Shown: positions 41,530 through 52,324 of the stretch, piece by piece
Position numbering within the stretch: position 1 is the first letter of the stretch
How the letters are laid out: each line of letters opens with the position of its first letter
Program-made: the position numbers and the translations under genes
Notes under the pieces: model-generated
Seen by the model: the letters and a program-made list of their open reading frames with translations, nothing else
Told to the model about the DNA's origin: nothing
The model's database searches: none
Assembly: GCA_900095095.1 (NCBI GenBank)
Contig: FMBT01000156.1
Coordinates: 1-59,939, forward strand
Source: Fragilariopsis cylindrus CCMP1102
Taxonomy: Eukaryota > Bacillariophyta > Bacillariophyceae > Bacillariales > Bacillariaceae
DNA: 59,939 bases
Reading direction: 5' to 3'

Positions 41530-42741
41530 ATGATTCTGCTGCGTACTACTATTTCCCTTATGATCGTTTTAATTTGTAATCTTTTCAAGTCTTCAATAAG
41601 TCTAATTCCAGCGAAAACTATCAAAGGAAGTCAACCCCCCATACGGGTACTACATGGACAGAAGATTCGAACACCGACCGGATTTTCGATACCGGTTCGT
41701 TCACGACGACCAACACCATCACCATCAACCACTGCCGTTTACGCATCCACTGGCAACGATGATGGTATTTCTTCCATGAGGGCTGGTGAAATAAAAAAAG
41801 AATTAGAAAGTTATGGCATATCAACGGTGTCATTCTATGAGAAATCAGAATTAGTAAAGGCATTAGAAAAGGCGAGAGCAGACGGTCTCAAACCAAAATC
41901 CACTACAACGACGACGGCATCATCATCATCATCATCATCCTCTTCTTCCGATACAAATTCAAAGTCAACAAAGAAGAAAAAGAGGCCGTCCGCAGACGAC
42001 GACGAAGATGTAGAAGAAGATTCCAGACCACGAGAGGAACGTCTCATAGATGAATTGGTAAAATGTCAGGCAATGAAAGCAGGTGAAATGAGAAAGGAAT
42101 TGGAAGGGTTAGGGATATCAACCAAATCTTTTTTTGAAAAATCAGACTTTGTGAAGGCGTTAGCCGATGCACGTGTCGATGGAGTTGGTGTTGAAAAAGA
42201 AGGTTATGCTGAATATTCCAATGTCGAAGTTCTCACCGATGCCGCATCAGGTCCGAGACCACCTGCAAGTGCTCAAAAAGAGGAACAACAAACAGGCGGC
42301 GGCGGTGGTAGTCCGTTCGGAGGTGGAGCTAGTCCATTTGGTGGCGGAGGAGGTGGTGCTAGTCCGTTCGGGGGAGGAGGTATGCCCGGTGGAATGAGTG
42401 GTGGAGGTGGAATGGGAGGTATGGGTGGCATCGCAGATATGTTAAAGAATATGGGTGGTGGCGGTGGAGCTGCAGCTGGTGGCGGTGGAGCTGCAGCTGG
42501 TGGCGGTGGAAATCCATTCGGTGGTATGGGCGGCATGGGTGGTATGGGTGGTGACGCCATGGGGAAAGCTCAAGAATTAATGAAAAATCCAAAAGTAATG
42601 CAACTAATGATGAAGGCACAAGGTAATCCAAAGATAATGGCGGCTATGCAAGAATGTATGTCAAATCCAGCTGCATTCGCAAAGTATCAGAATGATCCGG
42701 AAGTATCTGAATTGCTCAAAGAGCTACAAAAAGTGATGTAA
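41530..42741 (+). CDS. Signal-peptide protein with two SAP-like motifs, Gly/Met linker and C-terminal STI1 (Hip/Tic40-like) domain
   Basis: A single 403-residue frame. Residues 1-24 form a hydrophobic leader ending SSIS-LIP; a basic, Ser/Thr/Pro-rich stretch follows, like a plastid transit sequence, though Leu at +1 is weaker than Phe. Two homologous motifs of about 37 residues follow (SMRAGEIKKELESYGISTVS near 80 and AMKAGEMRKELEGLGISTKS near 180), each with FYEKSELVKALE-type second halves; they resemble SAP or ARMET C-terminal folds. A Gly/Met-rich linker (GGMPGG, GGMGGM) leads to NPKVMQLMMKAQGNPKIMAAM and CMSNPAAFAKYQNDPEV, the STI1/DP repeat found at the ends of Hip and of the plastid co-chaperone Tic40. 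I infer a co-chaperone-like role, perhaps in the plastid; the cargo is unknown. Confidence 0.7.
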   Translation: MILLRTTISLMIVLICNLFKSSISLIPAKTIKGSQPPIRVLHGQKIRTPTGFSIPVRSRRPTPSPSTTAVYASTGNDDGISSMRAGEIKKELESYGISTVSFYEKSELVKALEKARADGLKPKSTTTTTASSSSSSSSSSDTNSKSTKKKKRPSADDDEDVEEDSRPREERLIDELVKCQAMKAGEMRKELEGLGISTKSFFEKSDFVKALADARVDGVGVEKEGYAEYSNVEVLTDAASGPRPPASAQKEEQQTGGGGGSPFGGGASPFGGGGGGASPFGGGGMPGGMSGGGGMGGMGGIADMLKNMGGGGGAAAGGGGAAAGGGGNPFGGMGGMGGMGGDAMGKAQELMKNPKVMQLMMKAQGNPKIMAAMQECMSNPAAFAKYQNDPEVSELLKELQKVM

Positions 42742-43209
42742 TAATAATAATAAATTACCATCAGTTGTTTCGATCCAATTTTTTCTAAAGAAAAATAGGA
42801 ATCAGCATGTATGTACTGTTATTATATGAAGGCTAAATTATAGTGAGAAAAAAATTGTTTCTCATTGTCTATGAAAAGCTTGTGATGATTCCATTTTGAC
42901 TTGAAACCAGTTTGGGATAAGTTCAATGTGTTCAGCCTTGGTTCTAATCTAGGTCTAATACAGTCACTAGATAACCATATGAAAGGAAGACTGCAATTTT
43001 GTTTTGAAATGTCAGTGCTATTGATATGGGTACAGTTTTCTTATATTTCCTAGCTTATTTGATCATGTTCCAGTATTGAGCCATTCCACTTTCATTCCAT
43101 TTTTTCCTGATGCCTTGCTTTTCTGGCATTTTCATCATTATCATGCAACTCCTTTTACATTGATTGACACCCTCACATTTTTTTCTTTGGAAAGGATATG
43201 ATGCATGTA
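42742..43209. other. Spacer before Copia remnant
   Basis: AT-rich, no gene or recognisable LTR. Confidence 0.4.
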
Positions 43210-44340
43210 GGCAGTACTAAGTACATTTGTAGAGGCACAATGGTGGGAAGAACATCTGGGCAAGGATCCAATCCAAGATGGGTATGTAATACCAGTAATG
43301 AAGGTACTACAAGGTCACCTGGAATCACCAAGACTTACTATGGGACAGGTACGTACCAAAAATGATTATGGCAGGACTGCAATTTAAATCGACTGTGCAT
43401 GAAACTTGTCTATACTACAAACAAGATGAGGAGAATGACAATCTTGCCCTCACCTTAGTTAGACAAGTAGATGATTATATGGAATGTGATAGAATTAGAG
43501 AAATGATTCAAGCTAGAATGACCAACCCATTGAACCAATTAAGAGCGATTTGAAGTTCCAAGCTGATATACAAAGAAACAGGTAGAGTTCCTGAATCAAT
43601 AAAAGAATAGAAGTAATTGTTAGAATATCAAATTGGGTAACTACAACAAACAATTATTGGTGAATTAATCTATGCTTTGACGGTATGTTGAGCTGATATA
43701 TCAATAGCAGTGGTAACATAAAGTCAACATTCACATCATGCTCAGATCCATTCTTAGGATGTTTTAATATATATTGGTTCCTCAACCTCGAATGGATCTG
43801 CCTCTATTGTAAATGATCCAACAACACCAACGCAAATCCAGTGTATCAATCAGCACCATTATTACAGCTATAAAAATTTGATGGACAACGGAATGCATTA
43901 TAAGTTATAGGCTCCTGCAATACAACATGGGCATCAGATTGGACCAAAAGGCATCAGATTGGACTTAAAGGCAATCAATGGGAGGTGTTGTTATGATGCT
44001 AACAGGAGCAGCAGTATATTATCTAACAGGACTACAACTAACAATTGCACAAAGCTCAACAGAAGCTGAATTCATGAATATGGGAGATGCTGGTAATAAA
44101 GAAGCATTATACTTACAATGGATACTAGAAGAAATTGGACTTAATATGGACAAAGCAACACGAATTTTAGCACAATACACACCAGCCAACAAGATGGTAG
44201 ATGTGACATGTAAAAATGAAGCACTTTGTAGACCTTATTGATACATCGACAGATGAATACAACAGTGATTCTCTGAGCAAACCAACAGGGCAGGGAGAGC
44301 AAAATTTTATGAACACATGGACGTCTTCATAGGAAGATGA
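43210..44340 (+). mobile_element. Degenerate Ty1/Copia-type retrotransposon pol remnant
   Basis: Conceptual translation across several frames recovers the end of a Copia reverse transcriptase and RNase H. About 43229-43340 gives EAQWWEEHL and a GHLESPRL motif. About 43339-43553 gives WDRYVPKMIMAGLQFKS and RQVDDYMEC (the catalytic Asp pair region). About 43650-43780 gives fragments like GELIYALTVC, and 43978-44241 gives an RNase H part with YYLTGLQLT and AQSSTEAEFMNMGDAG. Stops and frame shifts break every segment, and gag, protease, integrase and intact LTRs are absent, so it is not autonomous. Related Copia elements are the dominant retrotransposons in diatoms. Confidence 0.85.
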
Positions 44341-45011
44341 AACCCAGTATATACAACATATTGATCAATCAAAGGCACACATAATTAACTATGTGTCTGT
44401 CTCCACTTACAGATATAATTAACTATGTGTCTGTCTCCACTTACAGATCTAACCCTCTCATCTCACTATTACCGTCTACATCTAACTCTTGTTTAGATGG
44501 TCTAGATGCTGCAAGTGTGGAGAAGTGTAGGAGTAACACACACACAAGTAACTAGTGAATGAATGCCCAAGGACTGCACAGATCATACCAGTAGATATAG
44601 TACGCACACTAATGAGCAACTAAGCTCACACTTCTAATAGTAAACACTATTTACATACAATAGAAATCCCAAAACCCCTTAATATGAAACTAAATTGATT
44701 TATTAAAACAATTTTCAAATATCGTATATTACCTTTAAAAACAACCACGCATAAAAAAGCCAATATAGTTGTACCAAAGCATTTCTCAAATGGAATTCAC
44801 CAGTCCGTCTGAATCTTTAGAACAGCTCTGGAAATGATTACAAATTTTAACGGTCATGATTTCTAAAAATTCAACGATACAATCTCTGTCGTTTCAAGAA
44901 TCTCTGGCAAAAGAGAATCAAAAAATCGTAAGGCCCAACAAGAATCAGACAAAGCTTACGTTGCGTGATGTCCTGCGATCCACACCGCATTCTTTTTTTA
45001 CATCGTGGTTA
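44341..45011. other. Spacer between Copia remnant and GST gene
   Basis: Holds an exact 34-bp tandem duplication (listed separately). No gene is seen. Confidence 0.45.
44381..44448. repeat. Exact 34-bp tandem duplication
   Basis: Two identical head-to-tail 34-bp units (44381-44414 and 44415-44448), each starting ATAATTAACTATGTG and ending CTTACAGAT, just past the Copia remnant. Confidence 0.95.
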
Positions 45012-45734
45012 TCAATTGGTGTAGTGCTCGTGGTACGTTTTCAGCAGTGGATGCTCTGGCACTGCACTGCAACACTTCTGAATGTTAGGAAAGCTCTCAT
45101 AAAATTCGCGCGGAACGCCGTCAAACTGCCCCAAGTCAAAGAGGTCACCAAGCGGGGCACGAATGTACAAATCTCCAATGCTGAGGTCTTTGCCCAGTAA
45201 ATAGGGTCCACCCGACACTTCCAGCCTACCCTCCAGCAGCTCCATGGCCACGCGGAGAAATCCTGTTGTATGGTAGGCCTGCCTATTTTTTGCACGTGTC
45301 GCTGCGTCTTCGTCTTTTGGTGTCAGTAGCAATATCTGATCCACAATTGCAACTGCTTCGTCGACCAGCAGTGCGTGCTTGGCATTTTTTGGGTACAGAT
45401 TGGGAATGTGGTGCTCGGGGAGTTGGTGAGCAGGAACATCCCAGCTCAGTTTTGCGGCGTAGCGTGCAATGGCATGGCTTTGAGAAAATTTGGTCCCGCA
45501 CTCCAGGTTGAGTTGTGGGAGGTTGTTGGTTATGTAGTCGGCAGTGCGCACTCTGTCCACTGGAGCGTCGGGGTACATGACTTTGGGCACTTTTTTAAAC
45601 CGAGGAAGGGACACCCGCTGATCGACCCAGCCGTCTTTGCCAAGGGAATTGAATAAAGCAACTCGTGAAGCGAGTGCCCTGCCACGAAATTGGAAATACT
45701 GCAGAGTTGGGAGGATTTTGGTGGCAGAACTCAT
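45012..45734 (-). CDS. Glutathione S-transferase (sigma-like)
   Basis: A 240-residue intronless frame with a true ATG. The N-terminal thioredoxin-fold domain has LQYFQFRGRALASRVALF, where Tyr is the likely catalytic residue, and LPQLNLECGTKFSQSHAIARY, which contains the cis-Pro region and the glutathione-binding SQS-x-AI motif. The C-terminal all-helical domain includes GPYLLGKDLSIGDLYI, the conserved N-capping/hydrophobic-staple motif, and ends FPNIQKCCSAVPEHP. Length matches cytosolic GSTs. There is no leader. The insert around residues 40-60 (LPRFKKVPKVMYPDAP) is longer than in animal sigma enzymes. G+C is about 52% over 45121-45360, higher than most neighbours, although the RBR gene in this window is similarly rich. 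Confidence 0.87.
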   Translation of the reverse strand: MSSATKILPTLQYFQFRGRALASRVALFNSLGKDGWVDQRVSLPRFKKVPKVMYPDAPVDRVRTADYITNNLPQLNLECGTKFSQSHAIARYAAKLSWDVPAHQLPEHHIPNLYPKNAKHALLVDEAVAIVDQILLLTPKDEDAATRAKNRQAYHTTGFLRVAMELLEGRLEVSGGPYLLGKDLSIGDLYIRAPLGDLFDLGQFDGVPREFYESFPNIQKCCSAVPEHPLLKTYHEHYTN

Positions 45735-46628
45735 GATATGTTTGCAAAGATTAAAATTATAACATTTATTTATATTCTTGCATTATACATCTTACATTCC
45801 CAGGAATTGAAGTAAGTCTTAAGTCTCCTTAGTCTTAGTAGAGCTTAGGCCGAGAAAAATTATGCGCGAAATAATTGTGATTCAATAATTGCGAGTGAGT
45901 CATTTTTTTGAACTTGCATCGCATCCTCCAAAAAAGAGTATGCTATGCATGCAGCGCATACTGTAGTTTACATCGTACTGTAGTTGTCCATCTATTGGGG
46001 TCTAAAGGAGATGGGAATGGAATCAATCAATCCACATATCGAATAGAAGAATCATCCATAAATCAATGTTTTTAATTCTTATAAGTATTGTGGGCACTAT
46101 CGCTTTTACCTTAGAAATTTTGAAAGATTCTTGCCGTCAACGTGATCATCGCTAAATTTTTCGTACTTTGTTAACGCGTGAAACTTATAACGGTGTTGGT
46201 CAACGCTCATGATTTGAGCTACTTATGCCATTTTTATGATACTTAGATAATTGTATCTCATTTCTTTATGCGTGAGCGATTTATCGTTTTTCCTATTTCT
46301 TATTTAGCGTGCCTAATCACCGTTAGAGGCGCTTCTTTGAATGTGCGTACCGGATAGATTCCTATATATTTACGTGCATTCGTGCTGCTAACAAAAATTA
46401 CAAATTTAATTTAAACTGAAGACTTTTTTAGAAGGAGTGCAAACGATCGTTCCTCTCCTACTAAGAGTCACTGGACAAAAAGGGATTCTAGTCTGACCCA
46501 ATAAAATCAATAAATCAATCAATAACTAGTGCGATTTGTTGAAATCATCCTTCCGACACGACACAAAATAAAGGAATAAGAAGGTGGTTTATTATATTAT
46601 TATATTATACTATAACACGCACACAACA
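45735..46628. other. Divergent spacer
   Basis: AT-rich, no gene or repeat recognised. Confidence 0.4.
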
Positions 46629-47519
46629 ATGAGATTAGCATCAGGAACTATTGCGTCCTTGGCGTTGACTATTGGAGCGCTATTGGTATTAATAGTGGTG
46701 GATTTGTCAACAAACAATATTATTAATAGCGGAAGAAGACCACCCAAAACTTCCTTTCTACGCCCATTAGCATCATCTTCTAGGCGCCATTTGTACAACT
46801 ATTCAAAAAATTCTAGCAGCAGCAACAGTGGTAGTTACAGTAGTAGCAGCAACAGCGGTAGTTACGGCGGAGACTACAGTAGTTCCAGCAGTAGCTACAT
46901 GAATTCAAAATATTCGAACGGTGATGGCTCATACGGTGGCTCATACGGTGGAACGAATGCACCATCGTCACAGTCATCATCATCATCACAGCAGCAACAA
47001 CAATATGGAAACAATTATGCTAACTATGAAGATAATAGCAGCTACAACAATGATCAGAACTATCAGAATCAACAGTATGAGAATAGTAACTATATTTGGC
47101 AAAGTGACGATGATGATAATTACAAAGGCGACGATGGATCGTACTACAATCAGAATAGTAACTATAAAGCCGACGGAAATTACAATGGTCGAGGACAATC
47201 ATGGGGTGGACAAGCCGTACAGGGATACTCGGACGATGAAGAACCGGTGGTTTATCAAGAAGGCCTTGATGAAGACGGTGAATTATGGAATTTTTTTGGA
47301 ACGATTCCGGGCTTATCAGCAAAAGAAACTACAGCAGTATCAGTTTTAGGAATCGTTGTTTCTTTATCGGTAATATTCCTTATGTTCCTTGCATGTGGTT
47401 ATAACCTATTTGATGTAGTTGGTATGTATTGTTGCTGTGGCCTTTTTGGTCATACAGATGCATCATCAGGACCAACGGAAACAGTTGAAGATGGGTTTGT
47501 TAAGCTTGGTGAGTATTAA
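46629..47519 (+). CDS. Two-helix membrane protein with Ser/Gly/Tyr/Asn-rich domain
   Basis: ATG at 46629 (MRLASGTIASLALTIGALLV) gives a signal anchor; the frame is open upstream only through a TTG. The 296-residue product has a leader or anchor helix, about 160 residues of low complexity built from GSYSSSS, NYN and QNSNY-like units, then an acidic patch (DDEEPVVYQEGLDEDGELW), a second helix (VSVLGIVVSLSVIFLMFLACG) and a Cys-rich juxtamembrane segment (MYCCCGLFG). The layout suggests an extracytoplasmic Tyr/Ser-rich region, such as in cell-wall or silica-associated proteins, but that is only inference from composition. No family is recognised. Confidence 0.65.
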   Translation: MRLASGTIASLALTIGALLVLIVVDLSTNNIINSGRRPPKTSFLRPLASSSRRHLYNYSKNSSSSNSGSYSSSSNSGSYGGDYSSSSSSYMNSKYSNGDGSYGGSYGGTNAPSSQSSSSSQQQQQYGNNYANYEDNSSYNNDQNYQNQQYENSNYIWQSDDDDNYKGDDGSYYNQNSNYKADGNYNGRGQSWGGQAVQGYSDDEEPVVYQEGLDEDGELWNFFGTIPGLSAKETTAVSVLGIVVSLSVIFLMFLACGYNLFDVVGMYCCCGLFGHTDASSGPTETVEDGFVKLGEY

Positions 47520-48469
47520 AATAATGGTAATGATAATGACCGAATCGAATGAATCGAATCGCAAACCATCAACATCAACACATACATTATAAACAATCTA
47601 TTTTTCTCTCGATGATAAGTTGATAACACAAAGAAAACTTGAATGTAAACCAACGGAGAAAATAAGTCATGAAGAATCTCACCGAGTAGTAAGTACTACA
47701 GAAAAAACGAGCCGATTCATTCTCGTTCTGTAATTTTAGAAACAATAATAGTTCCATAGAAGTAAAATAACAAAATATATAATGAAAATAGTTGTATTAT
47801 ATTACATTTTATCAGATTTAGTTAAATGAAATACACATGAAACGACATTGGTCTATAGCGTAGTATTGTTAATAGTCGCGAAGTTCATAGCAAGTATTTG
47901 TTCTAGCGTAATCCAGAGCTTGGCAGACACAAAAAGTTGAAACAACCACCATGCCCATCGTATCTCGTATTGTCTTTTTGAGTGAATAAGACGACTGACA
48001 AATGGATGAGACATCTATACGCTGTGAATGGAGAATAGTAATTTGGATCGAATCATCGAATTATATTCTCATATACACACAACTGCACACATACAACACC
48101 TAAATCGTGTATGCAAATTTACTATTCAGTTGTGCGATTCTTCAAGCAATCGCTAAGCATACGAGAACCACAAACACAGGCTAGGCACATATGCACTCCT
48201 ATAAAATGAACACAACATCATAGGTACTGGTTACGATACTATGGACGTTGACTTTGTATATATCTATCTAGCTATTATTGCGAATCATACAGTCAGTCTG
48301 CAACGCTAAGCTTTTTTTTCAGAAAAAAATGAAGGAGTGGTTGATTCCACCACATTGTTTGTACTGAATATCGCGATTGCGTCAGATATTTTGATTACTG
48401 AAAAAAAAAGCGTCTGATTCGATTACGATTACGATTAGGTCGGGGACCGTAAGTTTTTTGTTTCTACCA
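47520..48469. other. Convergent 3' spacer
   Basis: 950 bp, AT-rich, no gene or RNA recognised. Confidence 0.45.
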
Positions 48470-49339
48470 TTACTTTCTTCCACCACTACCACTACCATTG
48501 AGAAATACAGAAACCGCTGCCACCGCTACCGCTCCAACAGCTATACCGGCAAAAGAAGATTGTAGAACTAACTTTTTTTGTTGACTTGTAATTCTTTCTG
48601 CTTCCTCCTTCCGTTTTCTTTCTTCTTCTACCTGACTAGCTTCTTTGGGGACTTTTCGTTTTCGTTTTTTTCGTCGCTTTCGCCGTCGTTTCGTTCTATC
48701 ATCATCATCATCATCAGCGTCGTTGTCATTATTGTTGTTATTTGTTGTTGCGTTCGTCGTCATTTCGTTGCCCGCCAGAGTTCCCCCAATTTCACCATCA
48801 TTGTCGTCATTGTTATTTTTGCTGTTGCTGTTAGTGCCATCATCATCATTCAATTTGGCTTTTCCTCCCCATACCATACGATCCATTCGTCCATCAAGAT
48901 TCATATCTTGTCCACGTATCGCTGCTGTAATTTGTGGTGTTTTCGAATGTGCCATATTAACATCCTGCAGGTACAATCGTTTAATATGATCATCGAGGTC
49001 ACCCTCATTTCTTCGGTACTTTTCATTATACCATCCTACAGTAAACAATCCGAAATCAATCAAAACGACAATGAAGTAAGTGTAAGTGTAAGTGTAAGAT
49101 TATTATACCAAACATAATTATTATCTTCTATCAGATATATATATACATACATATATATATATATATATAGCATTCATCTTCATTTCCGTCACATCAATCA
49201 AAAATACCAGTCCCCTATTTTCATATTGAATAAAATGAGACATGTAACACTCACCAAAGCCACATATGCTACCTAATATCAAGGTGTACATGGCAATTTG
49301 CGGCTGAATCCCGACGGTAATAGTGGGGCGCGGTGCCAT
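48470..49339 (-). CDS. Small membrane protein with basic/acidic low-complexity linker
   Basis: Exons are 49255-49339 and 48470-49035. The 219-nt intron (GTGAGT...TACTGTAG) carries an AT microsatellite. The 216-residue product has one helix near the N-terminus (MYTLILGSICGFGW, completed by splicing), a conserved-looking segment (YLQDVNMAHSKTPQIT), a Gly-Lys/Asp/Asn spacer, a strongly basic run of Arg/Lys (about residues 140-155), a short coiled coil, and a C-terminal helix (SSFAGIAVGAVAVAAVSVFL). Exon 1 alone encodes the start, and without it the downstream frame begins inside intron sequence. I recognise no family. Confidence 0.65.
49137..49169. repeat. (AT)n-type microsatellite in an intron
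   Basis: TA dinucleotides with CATACATA interruptions, within the intron of the small membrane-protein gene. Confidence 0.9.
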
Positions 49340-49779
49340 CGTTGATTCTTTTTTTTGTCTCCCCGTTGGCTGTAGACGATAGAACTGTAAGGTTTGTCTA
49401 CAGTAGTATCTTGATGTGATTTTGATGAATTTCGATTTGATTTCGATGTGTTCTTATGCTTTCTGCGCTTTTTCGAAGCTTTCTCATCTGCTTTTTCTCG
49501 ACAAGAAATATTAGTAATTATTTATTTGCTGGTATTCGTGACTGATCGATACGGGACCAACCTGCGCGCATGGCGCAAGCTTCATTGAATCAATCAAAAA
49601 AAGTTCAAATTCAAAATAACTTTTGAGAACCCTGAAGACAACAAGTAACAATGACAATACTACATACTGTACACAAAGACACAAAGATTAAAAGAGAGAT
49701 TCAGACGAGCATTGACGTTGTACTACCGGGAAGAATCATCTAACGTTTCTTACAGTTCAATCTTCCATATCAAAACATT
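49340..49779. other. Divergent spacer
   Basis: Nothing recognised beyond AT-rich sequence. It includes the 5' region of the CLASP-type gene. Confidence 0.4.
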
Positions 49780-51629
49780 ATGGCGTTTCGATCACCAGGG
49801 GCTCGCCCGTCACCTCGTATCGACAAACAGCATATACTCGATGGTCCAATTCAAGATTTTACCACTGTCATTGAAAGCACTGTATCAGAAGACTGGCAGA
49901 GACGTACCGCCGCATTGCAAGCGTTGCTTTCGACGATTCCGTCATCGTATGGAAGGAATGACAATACCGATGACGGTAACAGTAGTAGTAATGGAAAATA
50001 ATATTCACCACGACGCATGGTATACTTCTCCACCTACTCTTCGGCATCTAGCCATGCCACTGGCAGAGCTTATTAAGGATGCTCGATCGACGGTAGTCAA
50101 ACGAACGTGTGATTCTCTCGTGGAACTATTTTCTAAATGCAAAAGTGATGCACGGTATCTGTTTAAGGATCTTATGCCCACTGTTTGTTCGGCACATGCC
50201 TCGACTGTAAAAGTTATTCGTAATTACGTCCAAACAATGGTCTTAGAATCAATTCCTTGTGTATATGCAAAATGAGTATGCCCATATGGTTAGATCGACT
50301 TAAACACGACAAGTCACGAACTGTACGAGAAGCTTGTTCTTTGTATTTATCCACCTCTATGGCTGAATGGGGAGCTACGTCCGATGATGATTTTGATAAC
50401 GATAACAACGGGTACTTGTCGTATGAAATTTATTTACAGGTGGGAACAATTCTCGTAAAAACTTTAAGTGATCCTTCACCGATCGTACGACAAAATTGCA
50501 AAAAGGGATTAGAGGTTGTATCGACGCAACAAGGGAACGTAATCGACGGTTTAGTCAACGACAGAAGTTTGACACGTGATTTACGTGCTCGGAAGTTATT
50601 GAAACGTCTTCAGGAAGGAGACAATATCGGGGATGACAACATAAGCGTCGCTTCTAGAATGAGTCGGGGTGGAGCATCGGTTGCCAGTGCTCCTGTAGTG
50701 CGAAGTGGTGGATACGGTGGTAGTAGTGGAAGCTCCTACCATCGATCGATGGCACCGAGGCATGGGAATAATCGAGGAGTGCAACCATTTCGGGTTCCCA
50801 CTACGATTGGAGTTACATCACCACCGCCACTGCCGCCATCCAGCAAAGTCAACAGTAGTGGTCTAGGACCTCCAAGGCGAATGGTAAAGGGAATCTCATC
50901 TTCTACTGCAACGACCACAAGAGCAGTATCAAACTCTATGGAAGAACCGTTAACGACGCCCGTCACCTGCAACTTCTGTTCTACCGTCGTCATTTTCCAC
51001 ACCACACAAGACAACGCTGCTACACCCCCACACTTTAAGGTACAAACAAATGGTTCCAAAAATGATGAGAATGACAATAATAATAATAATACTGGTACCA
51101 CCGATTTAGGTATAAATCCTTTGATTCGACCCCAGATACACCCCTGAAACCGATTGCAAATGCAGAAGAACTACGCCAAGCCGCCAAAACACGGACGGGA
51201 ATGAGTAGCAGCCGACGTTCTAGTCTCTTATTACAGGATCGATTTTCTAAAACAGTACCGTCGTCATCACAAATATTGGAGGGTGTTGCCGAAATTGATG
51301 ATAATATCAAAAGTGTTACAGATATGATGGACGTTGCCCACCTTAAGGAGGATGAAATATCCGATCATCCTAATCTACCGTTCCATACAAAAATCGCCGT
51401 TGAACTATTAGAGGGACACAAACAACATGTCGATGACTTAATGCAAATCCTTAAAGTTGAGATGGAAATGTTAAAGGATTTTGAATTAATTATGCTAGAA
51501 CAAGGTCCCAGAAGGCCGACTGAAGAAGAAGTTTTGGAATACTTTGAAAGTTTGGGATTATGCTTAGAACAAAGAAAAAAAGCTGGGAAGCTCATGCAAA
51601 AGAAGATGGATCGTATTAGTGAGGGTTAA
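49780..51629 (+). CDS. CLASP-type TOG-domain microtubule-associated protein, three one-base frame breaks
   Basis: ATG at 49780 (MAFRSPGARPSPRIDKQ). The protein continues through three breaks: an extra A at 49995-49998, a missing A at 50269-50272, and a missing T at 51120-51122. The first 250 residues form a CLASP_N/TOG HEAT-repeat array: EDWQRRTAALQALLS, LAMPLAELIKDARSTVVKRTC, KVIRNYVQTMV, IPIWLDRL-like PIWLDRLKHDKSRTVREAC, and ILVKTLSDPSPIVRQNCKKGL. A Ser/Arg/Pro/Gly-rich linker with SxxS-R patches follows, which in CLASPs binds microtubules or EB proteins. The last 120 residues form a coiled coil (LLEGHKQHVDDLMQILKVEM). About 616 residues, with one TOG rather than two or three. It likely acts on plus ends or the spindle. 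Confidence 0.8.
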
Positions 51630-52324
51630 TGATAGTAGTTTGATATATAAAGTTAAGAAGTCAGTACGGTATAACCCACCTTTTTTGTAGTTAAAATAGA
51701 TGATCATGCGATGCATGAAAATTAACTATATATTTATCTTCGTTAAGGCACGGCATCGTAGTGAGTTAATCCATTCGTCAACCAGTAGTAGTGATTGCTT
51801 CTCTGCGATGGCAAGTCTGATATTCATGTCTCTTATGCTGTCTTATCATTTTTCTAAAGATGCATACAAATAAATATTTGATTCAAACAAATATGACGTG
51901 TTTATTATTATTAATTAAGCTTACTATTATGTTGGTGTGCTGGTGTATTGTATGATGTGATGTGATGCGATGTGATTTTATGAAAAACAGAAGGACCCAA
52001 GGAAACATTTAGAGATTGCCGATTGAAGAGTGGATTTCGTCGATGGTAAATAAAGTCAACCAGAATGAACAGAATGCTGCGTGATGTAGATATGGAAAAA
52101 GTTTTGAAGATTTATTTCTCCTCATTAACACTTCGATGGTGACGAATTTTAACTGGAAACTTGTTCCCTGAATGACTAAAAATTGCTTCCGTCTTTTGTG
52201 TTTGCATCTACTTCCACACACATTTTGGTTTTTCTCGGTCTTTCTCAATCTTCGTTCATTGATTTTTCTTTCTTCTTTTTTCATGGCAATTTTTTCTCCT
52301 TTTCCTTGTTATTTTGACTATTTT
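51630..52324. other. Convergent 3' spacer
   Basis: AT-rich with a TGTGATGTGATGCGATGTGAT run around 51955-51975. No gene is seen. Confidence 0.4.

Noticed and set aside
42273-42631. Minus-strand Pro-rich and His/Tyr-rich frames in the SAP-STI1 gene
   Set aside because: Antisense of the Gly/Met-rich linker; repeat-driven shadows.
49780-50300. Breaks in the CLASP-type gene at AAA-TAA and AAA-TGA, resembling Euplotes-type programmed frameshifting
   Set aside because: Only these two sites fit a slippery-AAA pattern. They shift in opposite directions, and other breaks in the window are at C, G and T runs. Indel error is simpler.
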